A stretch of 64,000 nt of DNA from Arthrobacter rhizophilus (lineage in GTDB: Bacteria; Actinomycetota; Actinomycetes; Actinomycetales; Micrococcaceae), in NCBI RefSeq assembly GCF_026241105.1, contig NZ_JAPFFT010000005.1, positions 62,001-126,000 on the forward strand. The letters are read 5' to 3'. The number at the start of each line of letters is the position of its first letter. Positions within the stretch are counted from its first letter, which is position 1. The notes beneath the pieces were generated by a model. That model did no database searches. It saw nothing but the letters and a program-made list of their open reading frames with translations, and was not told the origin of the DNA. The translations under genes and the position numbers were made by a program. Positions 45,335 to 54,846 of this stretch are shown here, piece after piece.

Positions 45335-46804
45335 GTGGACTGGGTCTCGTGGTTCGAGGCGCCGGACTATGAATTCGCCCGGCAGGTGCTCCAGCGCGGC
45401 ACGGCCGCGCTCTACTTCATCGCGTTCCTGTCCAGCCTCAACCAATTCCCGGCGCTCCTCGGTGAACAGGGGCTTCTCCCTGTCCCCCGGTACGTTGACG
45501 GTCACAGGATCCTGCGCAGACCCAGCTTGTTCCGCTGGAAGTATTCGGACACTTTGCTCCGAGCAGTCTGCGCCACCGGACTCGCCATCTCCTTGACTCT
45601 CGTGGGCGGACTTCCGCAGCTTGGCCCACCGTGGCTTCCCCTGGCCGCGTTCCTTGCTCTGTGGCTGCTCTACATGTCGATCGTCAACGTTGGCCAGACC
45701 TTCTACGGCTTCGGCTGGGAGATGCTGCTGCTCGAAATGGGATTCACAGTTGCATTCCTCGGTTCGGACCAGACTCCCCCGCCTAAGACCATCCTCGTGC
45801 TGCTCGTGTGGCTGTTGTTCAGGCTGGAGTTCGGCGCCGGCATGATCAAGATCCACGGCGGAAGCGAGTGGCGTGATTTAACCGCCCTGTACTACCACCA
45901 CGAAACGCAGCCCATGCCCGGACCGCTAAGCCGCCAGGCGCACCTCCTACCCAAGCCCCTTCACCGCGTGGAAGTGCTCGGCAACCACTTCGCCCAACTG
46001 GTGGTGCCGTTCTTCCTGTTCGCTCCACAGCCGCTAGCCAGCATTGCCGCCGGAATCGTGGTCTTCACGCAGCTCTGGCTGGTGGGGAGCGGGAACTTCG
46101 CGTGGCTCAACTGGTCCGCGATCGTGCTTGCCTTCGCTGCAGTGAGCGATCCCGAGGCCCATGCGGTGCTGCCGTTCATTCCACAGCAGCGCAACCCGGC
46201 CTCCGCGGCGGTTCCGCAGACCCCGTTGTGGTGGCTCGCCGTCGTACTCGCAGTGACTGTGTTCCTCCTGGCGCTCAGCTATTGGCCCATCCGCAACCTG
46301 CTCTCGCGGGAGCAGCTCATGAACGCCAGCTTCAACCGCTGGCAGTTGGTCAACACCTACGGGGCGTTCGGTACGGTGACCCGGCACCGGGTGGAAATCG
46401 TGGTGGAGGGCACGCAGGCGGACGTTCCCGTCGATGAGGCCGACTGGCGCGAATACGGCTTCAAGGGCAAACCCGGCGACCTCCGCCGGCTCCCCCGCCA
46501 ATGGGCGCCGTACCACCTGCGCCTCGACTGGTTGATGTGGTTCCTGCCCTTGCGCACCGTCCACGAGGAGTGGTTCTACGCGTTCCTCGGGAAACTGCTC
46601 GACGCCGACCAGCCCACCTTGCGCTTGTTGCGCCAGGACCCGTTCGACGGCGCACGGCCGCGTTGGGTGCGGGCACGCAGCTTCCTCTACCGCTTCGCCA
46701 CGAGGGCCGAGTTCCGCGAAACGGGCCAGCGTTGGATCCGGATGGAGCTCTACGAGGTCATCGCCCCCTTGGGCCATCCGCCGTCGCGGCGGCGTGGACG
46801 CTAG
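45335..46804 (+). CDS. Lipase maturation factor (LMF1-like) membrane protein
   Basis: 489 residues. WFEAPDYEFARQVLQRGTAALYFIAFLSSLNQFPALLG, split over the first ~50 residues, and the conserved EFGAGMIKIHGGSEWRDLTAL region are hallmarks of the lipase maturation factor family, followed by a soluble C-terminal domain with FNRWQLVNTYGAFGTV. About eight to nine helices. GTG at 45335 follows TAGCGT by 6 bp (leaderless type). In vertebrates LMF1 folds lipases in the ER; bacterial function is not established. Confidence 0.9.
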   Translation: MDWVSWFEAPDYEFARQVLQRGTAALYFIAFLSSLNQFPALLGEQGLLPVPRYVDGHRILRRPSLFRWKYSDTLLRAVCATGLAISLTLVGGLPQLGPPWLPLAAFLALWLLYMSIVNVGQTFYGFGWEMLLLEMGFTVAFLGSDQTPPPKTILVLLVWLLFRLEFGAGMIKIHGGSEWRDLTALYYHHETQPMPGPLSRQAHLLPKPLHRVEVLGNHFAQLVVPFFLFAPQPLASIAAGIVVFTQLWLVGSGNFAWLNWSAIVLAFAAVSDPEAHAVLPFIPQQRNPASAAVPQTPLWWLAVVLAVTVFLLALSYWPIRNLLSREQLMNASFNRWQLVNTYGAFGTVTRHRVEIVVEGTQADVPVDEADWREYGFKGKPGDLRRLPRQWAPYHLRLDWLMWFLPLRTVHEEWFYAFLGKLLDADQPTLRLLRQDPFDGARPRWVRARSFLYRFATRAEFRETGQRWIRMELYEVIAPLGHPPSRRRGR

Positions 46805-46814
46805 GACTGAGCCT

Positions 46815-47651
46815 TTAGGAAAGCCGTGCCCTGTGCAGCGTCGATTCGGCGTGTTTGAGGATAGGACCGTCCACCATCTTCCCCTTGTGCTGGAACACGC
46901 CGGTACCGGCCGCAGCCGCAGCTTCAAGCAACTCCCGTGCCTCAGCGACGGCGTCCGGCGAGGGTGCGTAGGCTTCGCGGACAACGGCAACCTGGTTCGG
47001 GTGGATGCAGGCCTTGGCTCCGAATCCGCTGGCCACGGCGTCGGCGGATTCCACGGCTAATCCGGCAAGATCGGGAATGTCGACATAGACCGAATCGATG
47101 GCTTCCTTGCCCGCAGCCTTGGCGGCGAGCAGCACCGCGGAACGGGAATGCATGGCGACGGCCCGGTAGCCGCCGTCGTCCTTGCGGCTGGAGGTGCCGC
47201 CCATGGAGGCGATCAGGTCCTCGGCACCCCACATGAGCCCGACGACGTTGGGGGCCTGGGCGATCTCGCTCGCGTTGAGGATCCCCTTGGCCGTCTCGCA
47301 CAGCGCGATGACGTGGTACCCCTCGAGCACTTTCAGCTGTTCGCCGGACTCGGCCTTGGCCAACATCACGGTGCGGTACGGCGTGTGTTTGAGGCAGTGC
47401 AGGTCCTTCTCGAAGTCCGGGGTGCCAGCCGGGTTGACGCGCACAATCGTACGGCTGGGGTCGAGTTCGGCGGTCTCGGCGCCCGAGCCAAGCTGGGCGA
47501 GGATGGCGCCCCGGGCGCGTTTCTTGTCCGCGGGGGCGACCGCGTCCTCGAGGTCCAGGATCACGGCGTCGGAACGCTCGGCGGCCTTTTGGTACCGTTC
47601 CGGACGGTCGGCGGGGCAGAAAAGTAGTGCGGGGCCCATCGTGAAGGTCAT
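46815..47651 (-). CDS. CitE-like beta-hydroxyacyl-CoA lyase
   Basis: 278 residues of the HpcH/HpaI aldolase-citrate lyase beta family. Motifs are RPERYQKAAERSDAVILDLEDAV, RVNPAGTPDF, LCETAKGIL and MWGAEDLIASMGG, with acidic metal ligands present. ATG at 47651 overlaps the MaoC-like stop (ATGA). Last gene of the seven-gene operon. The M. tuberculosis counterpart Rv2498c, in the same gene set, is reported to cleave (R)-HMG-CoA and (S)-citramalyl-CoA, so cleavage to acetoacetate and acetyl-CoA is the likely job. Confidence 0.88.
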   Translation of the reverse strand: MTFTMGPALLFCPADRPERYQKAAERSDAVILDLEDAVAPADKKRARGAILAQLGSGAETAELDPSRTIVRVNPAGTPDFEKDLHCLKHTPYRTVMLAKAESGEQLKVLEGYHVIALCETAKGILNASEIAQAPNVVGLMWGAEDLIASMGGTSSRKDDGGYRAVAMHSRSAVLLAAKAAGKEAIDSVYVDIPDLAGLAVESADAVASGFGAKACIHPNQVAVVREAYAPSPDAVAEARELLEAAAAAGTGVFQHKGKMVDGPILKHAESTLHRARLS

Positions 47652-48184
47652 GTACTGATTGTCCCCCGTTGCGCCTCGAGATGCGCGGTCCGGGTCCACA
47701 TGAGGCAAGCCCTCGTGGCCAAGGCCACAACCGTTCCGTCTTGGTTGCGGCCGGTGTGCTTCATGGTCACGACGCCCTGCCCGGGACGCGACGACGACGC
47801 CCGCTTCCCGGTCACGACAGTCTCGGTGTAGAGGGTGTCGCCGTGGTAGAGCGGGTGCGGAAAAGAGACGTCCGTGAGGCCAAGCTGGGCAATGATGGTG
47901 CCCTGGGTCAGCTGCGTGACGGATTGCCCCACCATGGTGGACAACGTGAACATCGAGTTCATGAGTCGCTGGCCGAATGGCTGGGCGGCACTCCAGGCCG
48001 CGTCCAAGTGCAATGCCTGGGTATTCATGGTCAGTGTGGTGAACAGGACGTTGTCCGTTTCCGTGACGGTCCGGCCGGGCCGATGGGCGTAAACAACGTC
48101 TTCCTCAAGCTCGTCGAAGTAGAGTCCCCGCTGTTCAATAATTCGGGGTCCAGCCTTGCCCGGGGTTTCAGGGCTCGCTGTCAT
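47648..48184 (-). CDS. MaoC-like hydratase
   Basis: 178 residues, hotdog fold. [23 protein letters not shown] and [19 protein letters not shown] are the MaoC hydratase core with its Asp/His pattern. ATG at 48184 overlaps the CoA-transferase B stop (ATGA). By the operon's content it should hydrate 3-methylglutaconyl-CoA to HMG-CoA; the counterpart Rv2499c in mycobacteria supports this. No classical enoyl-CoA hydratase is present in the cluster, so this gene fills that step. Confidence 0.85.
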   Translation of the reverse strand: MTASPETPGKAGPRIIEQRGLYFDELEEDVVYAHRPGRTVTETDNVLFTTLTMNTQALHLDAAWSAAQPFGQRLMNSMFTLSTMVGQSVTQLTQGTIIAQLGLTDVSFPHPLYHGDTLYTETVVTGKRASSSRPGQGVVTMKHTGRNQDGTVVALATRACLMWTRTAHLEAQRGTIST

Positions 48185-48933
48185 ACAGTCAGCTCCTGGT
48201 CTTCTTCGAAAAGCTCGACGCCGGTCGCAGCCGCAACGTCCTCTGCAGACACATTCGGCGCCAACTCGCGAAGGACCAGCCGCGATGCCCCACCCTCGGA
48301 GACCACGTCGATCACGGCGAGATCCGTGATGATCCTGTCCACGCAGCCCTTCCCTGTCACCGGCAACGAGCATTCCTTGACGATCTTGGGCTTGCCGTTG
48401 CGGTCAACGTGCTCCATCATCACGATCACCCGCTTGGCGCCGAAGACGAGATCCATGGCGCCACCCATGCCCTTGACCATCTTTCCCGGGATCATCCAGT
48501 TGGCCAGGTCCCCGTTGGCCGCAACCTCCATGGCGCCCAGCACGGCCACGTCCACATGGCCGCCGCGGATCATGCCGAACGATGTTGCGGAGTCGAAGAA
48601 CGCTGCGCCCGCATTGACGGTGACCGTTTCCTTGCCTGCGTTGATCAGGTCGGGGTCCACGGCGTCCTCTGCCGGATAAGGGCCGACGCCCAGGATGCCG
48701 TTTTCGGAATGCAGGATCACTTCGACTCCGGCAGGGATGTAGTTGGGAATCAGGGTGGGCATGCCGATCCCCAAGTTGACGTACTGTCCATTGCGGAGCT
48801 CGCGGGCCACGCGGGCGGCCAGTTCGTTCCGTGTCCAGCCCTTGCCTTCGTGATGTTCGACGTTGGCCCGGCGGTACTCGTGCCTGACCGCCTCGGGACG
48901 CGGCGGCACATCCTGGGTGATGTTCGATTCCAT
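48181..48933 (-). CDS. scoB: 3-oxoacid CoA-transferase subunit B
   Basis: 250 residues. The catalytic glutamate lies in [13 protein letters not shown], preceded by [16 protein letters not shown]; both are standard for the beta subunit of succinyl-CoA:3-oxoacid CoA-transferase. ATG at 48933 is 2 bp after subunit A ends. It would activate acetoacetate released from HMG-CoA. The reading frame stays open upstream, but that part lies within the subunit A gene. Confidence 0.92.
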   Translation of the reverse strand: MESNITQDVPPRPEAVRHEYRRANVEHHEGKGWTRNELAARVARELRNGQYVNLGIGMPTLIPNYIPAGVEVILHSENGILGVGPYPAEDAVDPDLINAGKETVTVNAGAAFFDSATSFGMIRGGHVDVAVLGAMEVAANGDLANWMIPGKMVKGMGGAMDLVFGAKRVIVMMEHVDRNGKPKIVKECSLPVTGKGCVDRIITDLAVIDVVSEGGASRLVLRELAPNVSAEDVAAATGVELFEEDQELTV

Positions 48934-48935
48934 GG

Positions 48936-49763
48936 CTACGCTCCTGCCTGATCGGTAGTGCCGGCAGCTTCGGTAGTGCCGGCAGCTTCGGTAGTGCCCG
49001 CAGCCGATGCCTGGGTCAACGCAACTGTCCGCTTTTCGATACGCTTCTCCGTGTCCGGTGCAAGCACGACCCGCTGGACGAAAATGCCTGGAGTGTGGAT
49101 GTTTTGCGGATCGAGTTCGCCTGGCTCCACGAGCTCTTCTACCTCGGCGATGGTGATCCGGGCAGCCATGGCGCACAACGGATTGAAGTTCATGGCCGTC
49201 GCGTGGAAGACGAGGTTCCCGTGACGGTCGCCCTTCCAGGCATGGACCAGTCCGAAATCGGGCGTCAGGGATTCCTCCAGGACATAGTCCGCGCCGTTGA
49301 ACGTACGCACTTCCTTGGGAGAGGATGCGATCGCAATGTTCCCGTCGGCGTCGTACTTTTGCGGAAGGCCGCCTTCCGAGACCTGGGTCCCGACGCCGGC
49401 CGCCGTGAAGAACGCGGGGATGCCGGCGCCGCCGGCGCGCAGTTTCTCAGCGAGGGTGCCTTGTGGGGTGAGGACCACCTCGAGCTCGCCGGCTAGGTAC
49501 TGCCGCGCGAACTCCTTGTTCTCACCAACATAGGAACTAATGGTCCGGCGGATGCGCCCGTCCCTGAGCAAAATACCCAGGCCCCAGTCGTCCACGCCGC
49601 AGTTGTTGCTGACCGTTTCAAGGTCCTTGGTGCCTTGATCGTGGAGCGCATCGATCAGCGCCACGGGGATACCGCACAAGCCGAACCCTCCGACGGCGAG
49701 CGAGGCACCGTCGTGGATGTCCTTCACCGCGTCCGCGGCGCTGGCAACAACTTTGTCGATCAT
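48936..49763 (-). CDS. scoA: 3-oxoacid CoA-transferase subunit A
   Basis: 275 residues. [16 protein letters not shown] is the coenzyme A binding stretch and the rest matches the alpha subunit. The usual subunit is about 235-250 residues; this one ends in three 6-residue AAGTTE-like repeats plus a short tail, encoded by an 18-bp tandem repeat (48952-49005). Pairs with subunit B directly downstream. Confidence 0.92.
   Translation of the reverse strand: MIDKVVASAADAVKDIHDGASLAVGGFGLCGIPVALIDALHDQGTKDLETVSNNCGVDDWGLGILLRDGRIRRTISSYVGENKEFARQYLAGELEVVLTPQGTLAEKLRAGGAGIPAFFTAAGVGTQVSEGGLPQKYDADGNIAIASSPKEVRTFNGADYVLEESLTPDFGLVHAWKGDRHGNLVFHATAMNFNPLCAMAARITIAEVEELVEPGELDPQNIHTPGIFVQRVVLAPDTEKRIEKRTVALTQASAAGTTEAAGTTEAAGTTDQAGA
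48952..49005. repeat. 18-bp in-frame tandem repeat at the scoA 3' end
   Basis: Three units of 18 bp (TCGGTAGTGCCGGCAGCT, the third with two changes), encoding a repeated AAGTTE-type hexapeptide at the C-terminus of CoA-transferase subunit A. Confidence 0.85.
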
Positions 49764-49782
49764 CGTTTACCTTCCCTGACGG

Positions 49783-50946
49783 TTAAAGGCCCAGCTCGCG
49801 GGCGATGAGCATCAACTGGACCTCGGTGGTGCCTTCCCCGACTTCCAGGATCTTGGAGTCGCGGTAGTGCCGTGCCACCGTGAATTCGTTGATGAAGCCA
49901 TAGCCACCGAACACCTGGGTGGCGTCCCGTGCGTTGTCCATGGCTGCCTCGCCTGCGACCATCTTAGCGATGGCTGCTTCGGTCTTGAACGGCTTGCCGG
50001 CCAGCATCCTCGCGGCCGCATCGTAGTAGGCCAAGCGTGCCGTGTGGGCCCGCGCCTGCATGCGGGCGATCTTGAACTGGATGGCCTGGTACTTGCCGAT
50101 GTGGTGCCCGAAAGCCATACGTTCCTTGGCGTATTTCACGGACAATTCGACGCAACCTTGTGCCGCGCCCGTGGCGAGGGCGGCGATGGCGATACGGCCT
50201 TCGTCCAGGATGGACAGGAAGTTGGCATAACCCCGCCCCTGGACACCGAGCAGGTTCTCTTCGGGCACCCGGACGTTGTTCAGTGTGAGCGGGTGGGTGT
50301 CGGAGGCGTTCCAGCCCACCTTGTTGTAGGCCTTTTCCGCGGTGAACCCGGGCGTGTCGGTGGGAACCAGGATGGTGGAGATTTCCTTCTTGATGCTCCC
50401 GTCCTTGCGTTCATGCTGTCCGGTGACGGCGGTGACGGTGACCAGGCGCGTGATGTCCGTCCCGGAGTTGGTGATGAACTCCTTGTTGCCGTTGATGACC
50501 CAGCGGCCGTCCTCAAGGTGTGCGTTCGTCTTGGTGCCGCCTGCGTCCGAGCCAGCTTCCGGCTCGGTCAAGCCGAACCCGGCGAGCGCTTCGGCAGATG
50601 TCAGCTGCGGCAGCCACTGTTCCTTTTGCGCTTGGGTGCCGAAGCGGTACAGCGGCATGGCGCCCAGAGATACGCCTGCTTCAAGGGTGATCGCCACGGA
50701 CTGATCCACCCGGCCCAGCTGTTCCAGCGCGAGCGCGAGGGCGAAGTAGTCTCCACCCATTCCGCCGAACTCTTCAGGGAAGGGCAGGCCGAAGAGACCC
50801 ATCTCGCCCATCTGCTTGACCACTTCATAGGGGAAGCTGTGTTCCTCGTCGTGTTTGGTGGACACCGGGGCCACTACCTCGTCGGCGAATTCCCGGACGG
50901 AGTTGCTCAGGTCCTGGTATTCTTCGCTGAGTTCAAAACTTGCCAT
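49783..50946 (-). CDS. Acyl-CoA dehydrogenase, isovaleryl-CoA type
   Basis: 387-residue flavoprotein. AGFGLTEPEAGSDAGGTKTNA is split over the FAD/substrate region, YGFINEFTVARHYRDSKI and VGEGTTEVQ are the C-terminal motifs. It lies 2 bp after the carboxylase alpha gene, in an operon for leucine breakdown, so oxidation of isovaleryl-CoA is the best guess; the mycobacterial counterpart is FadE19. Other short branched acyl-CoAs are possible. Confidence 0.92.
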   Translation of the reverse strand: MASFELSEEYQDLSNSVREFADEVVAPVSTKHDEEHSFPYEVVKQMGEMGLFGLPFPEEFGGMGGDYFALALALEQLGRVDQSVAITLEAGVSLGAMPLYRFGTQAQKEQWLPQLTSAEALAGFGLTEPEAGSDAGGTKTNAHLEDGRWVINGNKEFITNSGTDITRLVTVTAVTGQHERKDGSIKKEISTILVPTDTPGFTAEKAYNKVGWNASDTHPLTLNNVRVPEENLLGVQGRGYANFLSILDEGRIAIAALATGAAQGCVELSVKYAKERMAFGHHIGKYQAIQFKIARMQARAHTARLAYYDAAARMLAGKPFKTEAAIAKMVAGEAAMDNARDATQVFGGYGFINEFTVARHYRDSKILEVGEGTTEVQLMLIARELGL

Positions 50947-50948
50947 GG

Positions 50949-53081
50949 CTAGACTTCCTCGTCTTTCTGGTTTTCTGTCGGTTCTCCCGTGGCTTCCGGG
51001 GTGGGTTCTTTAGTGGCTTCTGCAGCCACGTGGATGGTGGCGAGGACTTGGTCGGCCTTGACGAGGTCCCCGGTTTTGCTGCTGAGATGTACTGTGCCGG
51101 ACACCGAGGCCAGCAATTGGTGTTCCATCTTCATCGCTTCCACGGCAAGGAGGACCTGGCCGGTTTCGACGTGGTCGCCGTTGTGCACCGAAACGGAGAC
51201 GACGGTTCCCGGCATGGGAGACCGGACTTCCGGATCCGCGGCGCCCTCTTCGCGCTGGATGCCCGCGAGGATGCGTTGGAGCCGGGCCTCCCGGTCCAGG
51301 ATCTCGAGCCGGCAGGACCAGCCGTCGCTGCCAAGCCAAAGGTCGTGTGTCTCGCGCCCCGGAGAAGGCGAGCCGTGCGCGAAATGGTGCTCGACGCCGT
51401 CGAGCACCAGCGTCGTATGTCCCGCGGTTCCCGGCCGCATCTCTGCAGTGTGCACGACGCCGCCATCCACGCGCGCCGTGATACTCGAACCGTTGCCGGT
51501 TAGCGCAACGGTGGCCAGGCCGGCGTCGGGAAGTCCGATGGTGGTCTTCCACGGCGCGGGAGCGCCGATGCGCCAACCATCCGCGGTGTTCCAGGGCGAT
51601 TCCGTCCCGACAGGCGCCGGGACCTGGCGGCTCAGCAGCCCCGAACGGCTCAGGATCGCTGCGGCGATCAGCTCGGCGTCGGTCGCCTGACGGAACTCCA
51701 GTCCCTCCAGCTTTCGCTCGATCAAGCCGGTGTCGAGGCGCCCGGCGCGGACGTCGTCGTCGTTGATCAGGAGCCGCAGGTACTCAACGTTCGTGTGAAC
51801 GCCCAGCAGGGTGTAGTCCCCCAGCGCATGGTCAAGGGTGTCCAGCGCCGCCTTGCGGTCCGGACCCCAGGCAATGACCTTCGCCAGCATGGGATCGTAG
51901 TCGCCGGTGATGGACAGTCCCGGCAGCATGGCGGAGTCAACGCGGACATGGGGATCGTCGCCGGCCCGTTCCCGGAGCGTCACGACCTCGCCGATCGACG
52001 GCATGAATCCGCGTTCGGGGACCTCTGCGTAGACGCGCGCCTCAATCGCATGGCCATCAAGCACGACGTCGGACTGCGCCACCGTGAGGACCTCGTCTGC
52101 CGCTATGCGCACTTGCCATTCGACAAGGTCGACGCCGGTCACCATTTCCGTGACCGGGTGTTCCACCTGGAGGCGGGTGTTCATCTCCATGAAGAAGAAG
52201 TGCTCCGGATCCTTGTCCGAGACAAGGAACTCGACCGTTCCCGCACCGCTGTACTTGACGCTTCGGGCAGCTTGGCAGGCGGCCTCGCCGATCCGAGCCC
52301 GGACCTCGGCTCCATTTGCCAGGGACTCCAGCAAGGGGGACGGCGCCTCCTCGATGACTTTCTGGTGGCGGCGCTGAAGCGAACATTCGCGCTCGCCAAG
52401 GTGGATCACGTTGCCATGGTTGTCCGCAAGGACCTGGACCTCGATGTGCCGGGGCGCCTGGATGAGCCGCTCCAGGAAGAGGGTGTCGTCACCGAAGGCG
52501 CTCGCCGCCACGCGGCGGGCGGTCAGCAGCGTGGCCGCCATATCCTCCAGCCGCTCCACGATGTGCATGCCTTTGCCGCCCCCACCGGCCGAGGGCTTGA
52601 TGAGCAGGGGGAAGCCGACGCCGGGCGCCGCCTCGATCAGTTCCGCATCGCTCAAGCCCGGTTCGGCGATGCCCGGAACGCAGGGGACGCCATAGGACAT
52701 GACGTGGTTCTTGGAACGGATCTTGTCGCCCATGATCTCGATGGCGTCAATGCCGGGGCCGATGAACGCAATCCCTGCGGCGTCCAAGGCCTTGGCGAAC
52801 TCCACGTTCTCGGCCAGGAATCCGTATCCGGGGTGGACGGCTTGGGCGCCGCTTTGCAGGCACGCCTCGATGATGGCGTCTATCCGCAGGTAGCTGTCCG
52901 CCGCCGCGGCTGTGCCGATCCGGACGGCACTGTCCGCTTCCCGCACGTGCCGGGCCCCGGCGTCGGCGTCTGAATAGACCGCCACCGAGCGGATGCCCAT
53001 CGCCTTGAGGGTGCGGATGACGCGGCAGGCGATCTCGCCGCGGTTGGCGACAAGGACGGCGTCGAAAGAATTGATTGTCAT
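50949..53081 (-). CDS. Acyl-CoA carboxylase alpha subunit (biotin carboxylase + BCCP)
   Basis: 710 residues from ATG at 53081. N-terminal biotin carboxylase (LVANRGEIACRVIRT; PSAGGGGKGMHIV; FMEMNTRLQVEHPVTE) and a C-terminal biotinyl domain with EAMKMEHQL. A central region of about 500-620 is low in known motifs. The frame is open upstream to 54725 but that stretch is antisense-frame overlap with the beta subunit. The counterpart AccA1 acts on 3-methylcrotonyl-CoA; I infer the same. Confidence 0.94.
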   Translation of the reverse strand: MTINSFDAVLVANRGEIACRVIRTLKAMGIRSVAVYSDADAGARHVREADSAVRIGTAAAADSYLRIDAIIEACLQSGAQAVHPGYGFLAENVEFAKALDAAGIAFIGPGIDAIEIMGDKIRSKNHVMSYGVPCVPGIAEPGLSDAELIEAAPGVGFPLLIKPSAGGGGKGMHIVERLEDMAATLLTARRVAASAFGDDTLFLERLIQAPRHIEVQVLADNHGNVIHLGERECSLQRRHQKVIEEAPSPLLESLANGAEVRARIGEAACQAARSVKYSGAGTVEFLVSDKDPEHFFFMEMNTRLQVEHPVTEMVTGVDLVEWQVRIAADEVLTVAQSDVVLDGHAIEARVYAEVPERGFMPSIGEVVTLRERAGDDPHVRVDSAMLPGLSITGDYDPMLAKVIAWGPDRKAALDTLDHALGDYTLLGVHTNVEYLRLLINDDDVRAGRLDTGLIERKLEGLEFRQATDAELIAAAILSRSGLLSRQVPAPVGTESPWNTADGWRIGAPAPWKTTIGLPDAGLATVALTGNGSSITARVDGGVVHTAEMRPGTAGHTTLVLDGVEHHFAHGSPSPGRETHDLWLGSDGWSCRLEILDREARLQRILAGIQREEGAADPEVRSPMPGTVVSVSVHNGDHVETGQVLLAVEAMKMEHQLLASVSGTVHLSSKTGDLVKADQVLATIHVAAEATKEPTPEATGEPTENQKDEEV

Positions 53082-53086
53082 GGGGG

Positions 53087-54694
53087 TCACATCCGGAAGA
53101 GGCCGAAGGAGGTTTCCGGCAGGGGTTGGCGAGACACGGTATCGAGGGCCATGCCCAGGACGCGCCGGGTATCTGCTGGGTCGATGATGCCGTCGTCCCA
53201 GAGCCGGGCGGTGGAGTAATAGGGGCTGCCTTGGTCCTCGTATTGCAGCTTGATGGGGGCCTTGAAGGCTTCCTCGTCTTCCGCGGACCATTCCTCGCCG
53301 CGGGCCTCGTACTGGTCCCGTTTGACGGTGGCCAGCACACTGGAGGCCTGGTTCCCGCCCATCACCGAGATCCGGGACGCCGGCCACATCCAGAGGAACC
53401 GCGGCGAGTACGCCCGGCCGCACATCGAGTAGTTTCCGGCGCCGAAGGATCCGCCGATCACCACGGTCAGCTTGGGGACGCGGGCGGTGGCGACGGCGGT
53501 GACCATCTTGGCGCCGTTCTTCGCGATGCCGCCCTGCTCGTAGTCCTTGCCCACCATGAAGCCGGAAAGGTTCTGCAGGAAGATCAACGGGATGCCACGC
53601 TGATCGCAGAGCTCGATGAAGTGCGCGCCCTTGAGCGCGGACTCGCTGAACAGCACTCCGTTGTTGGCCACGATGCCCACAGGGTGGCCGTGCAGCTTCG
53701 CGAACCCGGTGACCAGGGTGGTGCCGTAGTTCTTCTTGAACTCGTGGAACCTGGAACCGTCCACCAGACGGGCAATGACCTCGCGGACGTCGTACTGGGC
53801 GTTGACGTCCGTGGGAACCGCACCATAGGTCTCGCCCGGGTCCACCACGGGCTCGACGGCGGTGTCCACGACCCACGCGGGCGCGGCCGGCTTGGGCAGG
53901 GTCGAGACGATGTCCCGGACGATCTGCAGCGCATGCTCGTCGTTCTCGGCGAGGTGGTCCGTCACACCCGAAATCCGCGAGTGGACTTCCCCGCCGCCGA
54001 GTTCCTCTGCCGTGACGATCTCGCCGATGGCGGCCTTCACGAGGGGCGGTCCGCCAAGGAAGATGGTGCCCTGGTTGCGGACAATAACTGTCTCGTCGCT
54101 CATGGCCGGGACATAAGCGCCCCCGGCGGTGCAGGACCCCATGACCGAGGCAATCTGCGGGATCTTCGCGGCGGACATCTTCGCCTGGTTGAAGAAGATC
54201 CGGCCAAAGTGCTCCTTGTCCGGGAACACCTCGTCCTGCTTGGGCAGGAACGCTCCCCCGGAATCGACGAGGTAGACGCACGGCAGTCTGTTCTCCAGGG
54301 CTATTTCCTGGGCCCGGAGGTGTTTCTTCACCGTCATGGGGTAATACGTCCCGCCCTTGACCGTGGCGTCGTTTGAAACCACCATCACTTGGCGGCCATG
54401 GACCAAGCCGATCCCGGCAATGACCCCGGCGCCTGGCGAATCGTCGTTGTACATCCCGTTGGCGGCCAACGGAGCGATCTCCAGGAACGGGCTTCCCTCG
54501 TCCAACAGGTAGTTGATGCGTTCGCGCGGCAACAGCTTTCCTCGGGAAATATGCCGCTCGCGCGATTTCTCCGGTCCGCCGAGGGCGGCCACGGCAAGTC
54601 GCTTCTTCAACTCCTGTACCAGGGACAGCTGCGCTTCCGCGTTGGCCGCGAACTGGTCGCTGCTGGTATCCAGCTGGCTGGCGAGTGTCTCCAT
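53087..54694 (-). CDS. Acyl-CoA carboxylase beta subunit (carboxyltransferase)
   Basis: 535 residues, the AccD1-type carboxyltransferase. Motifs include [34 protein letters not shown] and [16 protein letters not shown], which match methylcrotonyl-CoA carboxylase beta better than propionyl-CoA carboxylase. First gene of the seven-gene minus-strand operon; its promoter lies in the 152-bp divergent gap that holds two operator-like repeats. Confidence 0.94.
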   Translation of the reverse strand: METLASQLDTSSDQFAANAEAQLSLVQELKKRLAVAALGGPEKSRERHISRGKLLPRERINYLLDEGSPFLEIAPLAANGMYNDDSPGAGVIAGIGLVHGRQVMVVSNDATVKGGTYYPMTVKKHLRAQEIALENRLPCVYLVDSGGAFLPKQDEVFPDKEHFGRIFFNQAKMSAAKIPQIASVMGSCTAGGAYVPAMSDETVIVRNQGTIFLGGPPLVKAAIGEIVTAEELGGGEVHSRISGVTDHLAENDEHALQIVRDIVSTLPKPAAPAWVVDTAVEPVVDPGETYGAVPTDVNAQYDVREVIARLVDGSRFHEFKKNYGTTLVTGFAKLHGHPVGIVANNGVLFSESALKGAHFIELCDQRGIPLIFLQNLSGFMVGKDYEQGGIAKNGAKMVTAVATARVPKLTVVIGGSFGAGNYSMCGRAYSPRFLWMWPASRISVMGGNQASSVLATVKRDQYEARGEEWSAEDEEAFKAPIKLQYEDQGSPYYSTARLWDDGIIDPADTRRVLGMALDTVSRQPLPETSFGLFRM

Positions 54695-54727
54695 CGGCTG
54701 TGTCCCATCCCGGCCAAAAGGCCATCT

Positions 54728-54773
54728 CAGTTAGTACCGCATAACTGGAATTTAGGTTAGTCTCTATTAACTG
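54728..54773. promoter_or_regulatory. Two matching operator-like repeats between the leucine operon and tetR
   Basis: Site 1 (54728-54747): CAGTTA-N8-TAACTG. Site 2 (54755-54773): GGTTA-N8-TAACTG. Both read GTTAGT..C...TAACTG; centres are 26 bp apart. Placement between divergent genes fits binding by the TetR protein encoded at 54847. Confidence 0.6.
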
Positions 54774-54846
54774 TGTTGTCCATCACCTCGGCACTGGGGC
54801 CGCCCCGGTATCGACGCTGAATTGGACGCTTGCAAAAGGAGGAATT

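Noticed and set aside
53082..54725. Upstream extension of the carboxylase alpha frame to 1258 residues
   Set aside because: The extension overlaps the beta subunit in another frame; the alpha protein clearly starts at TINSFDAVLVANRGE.
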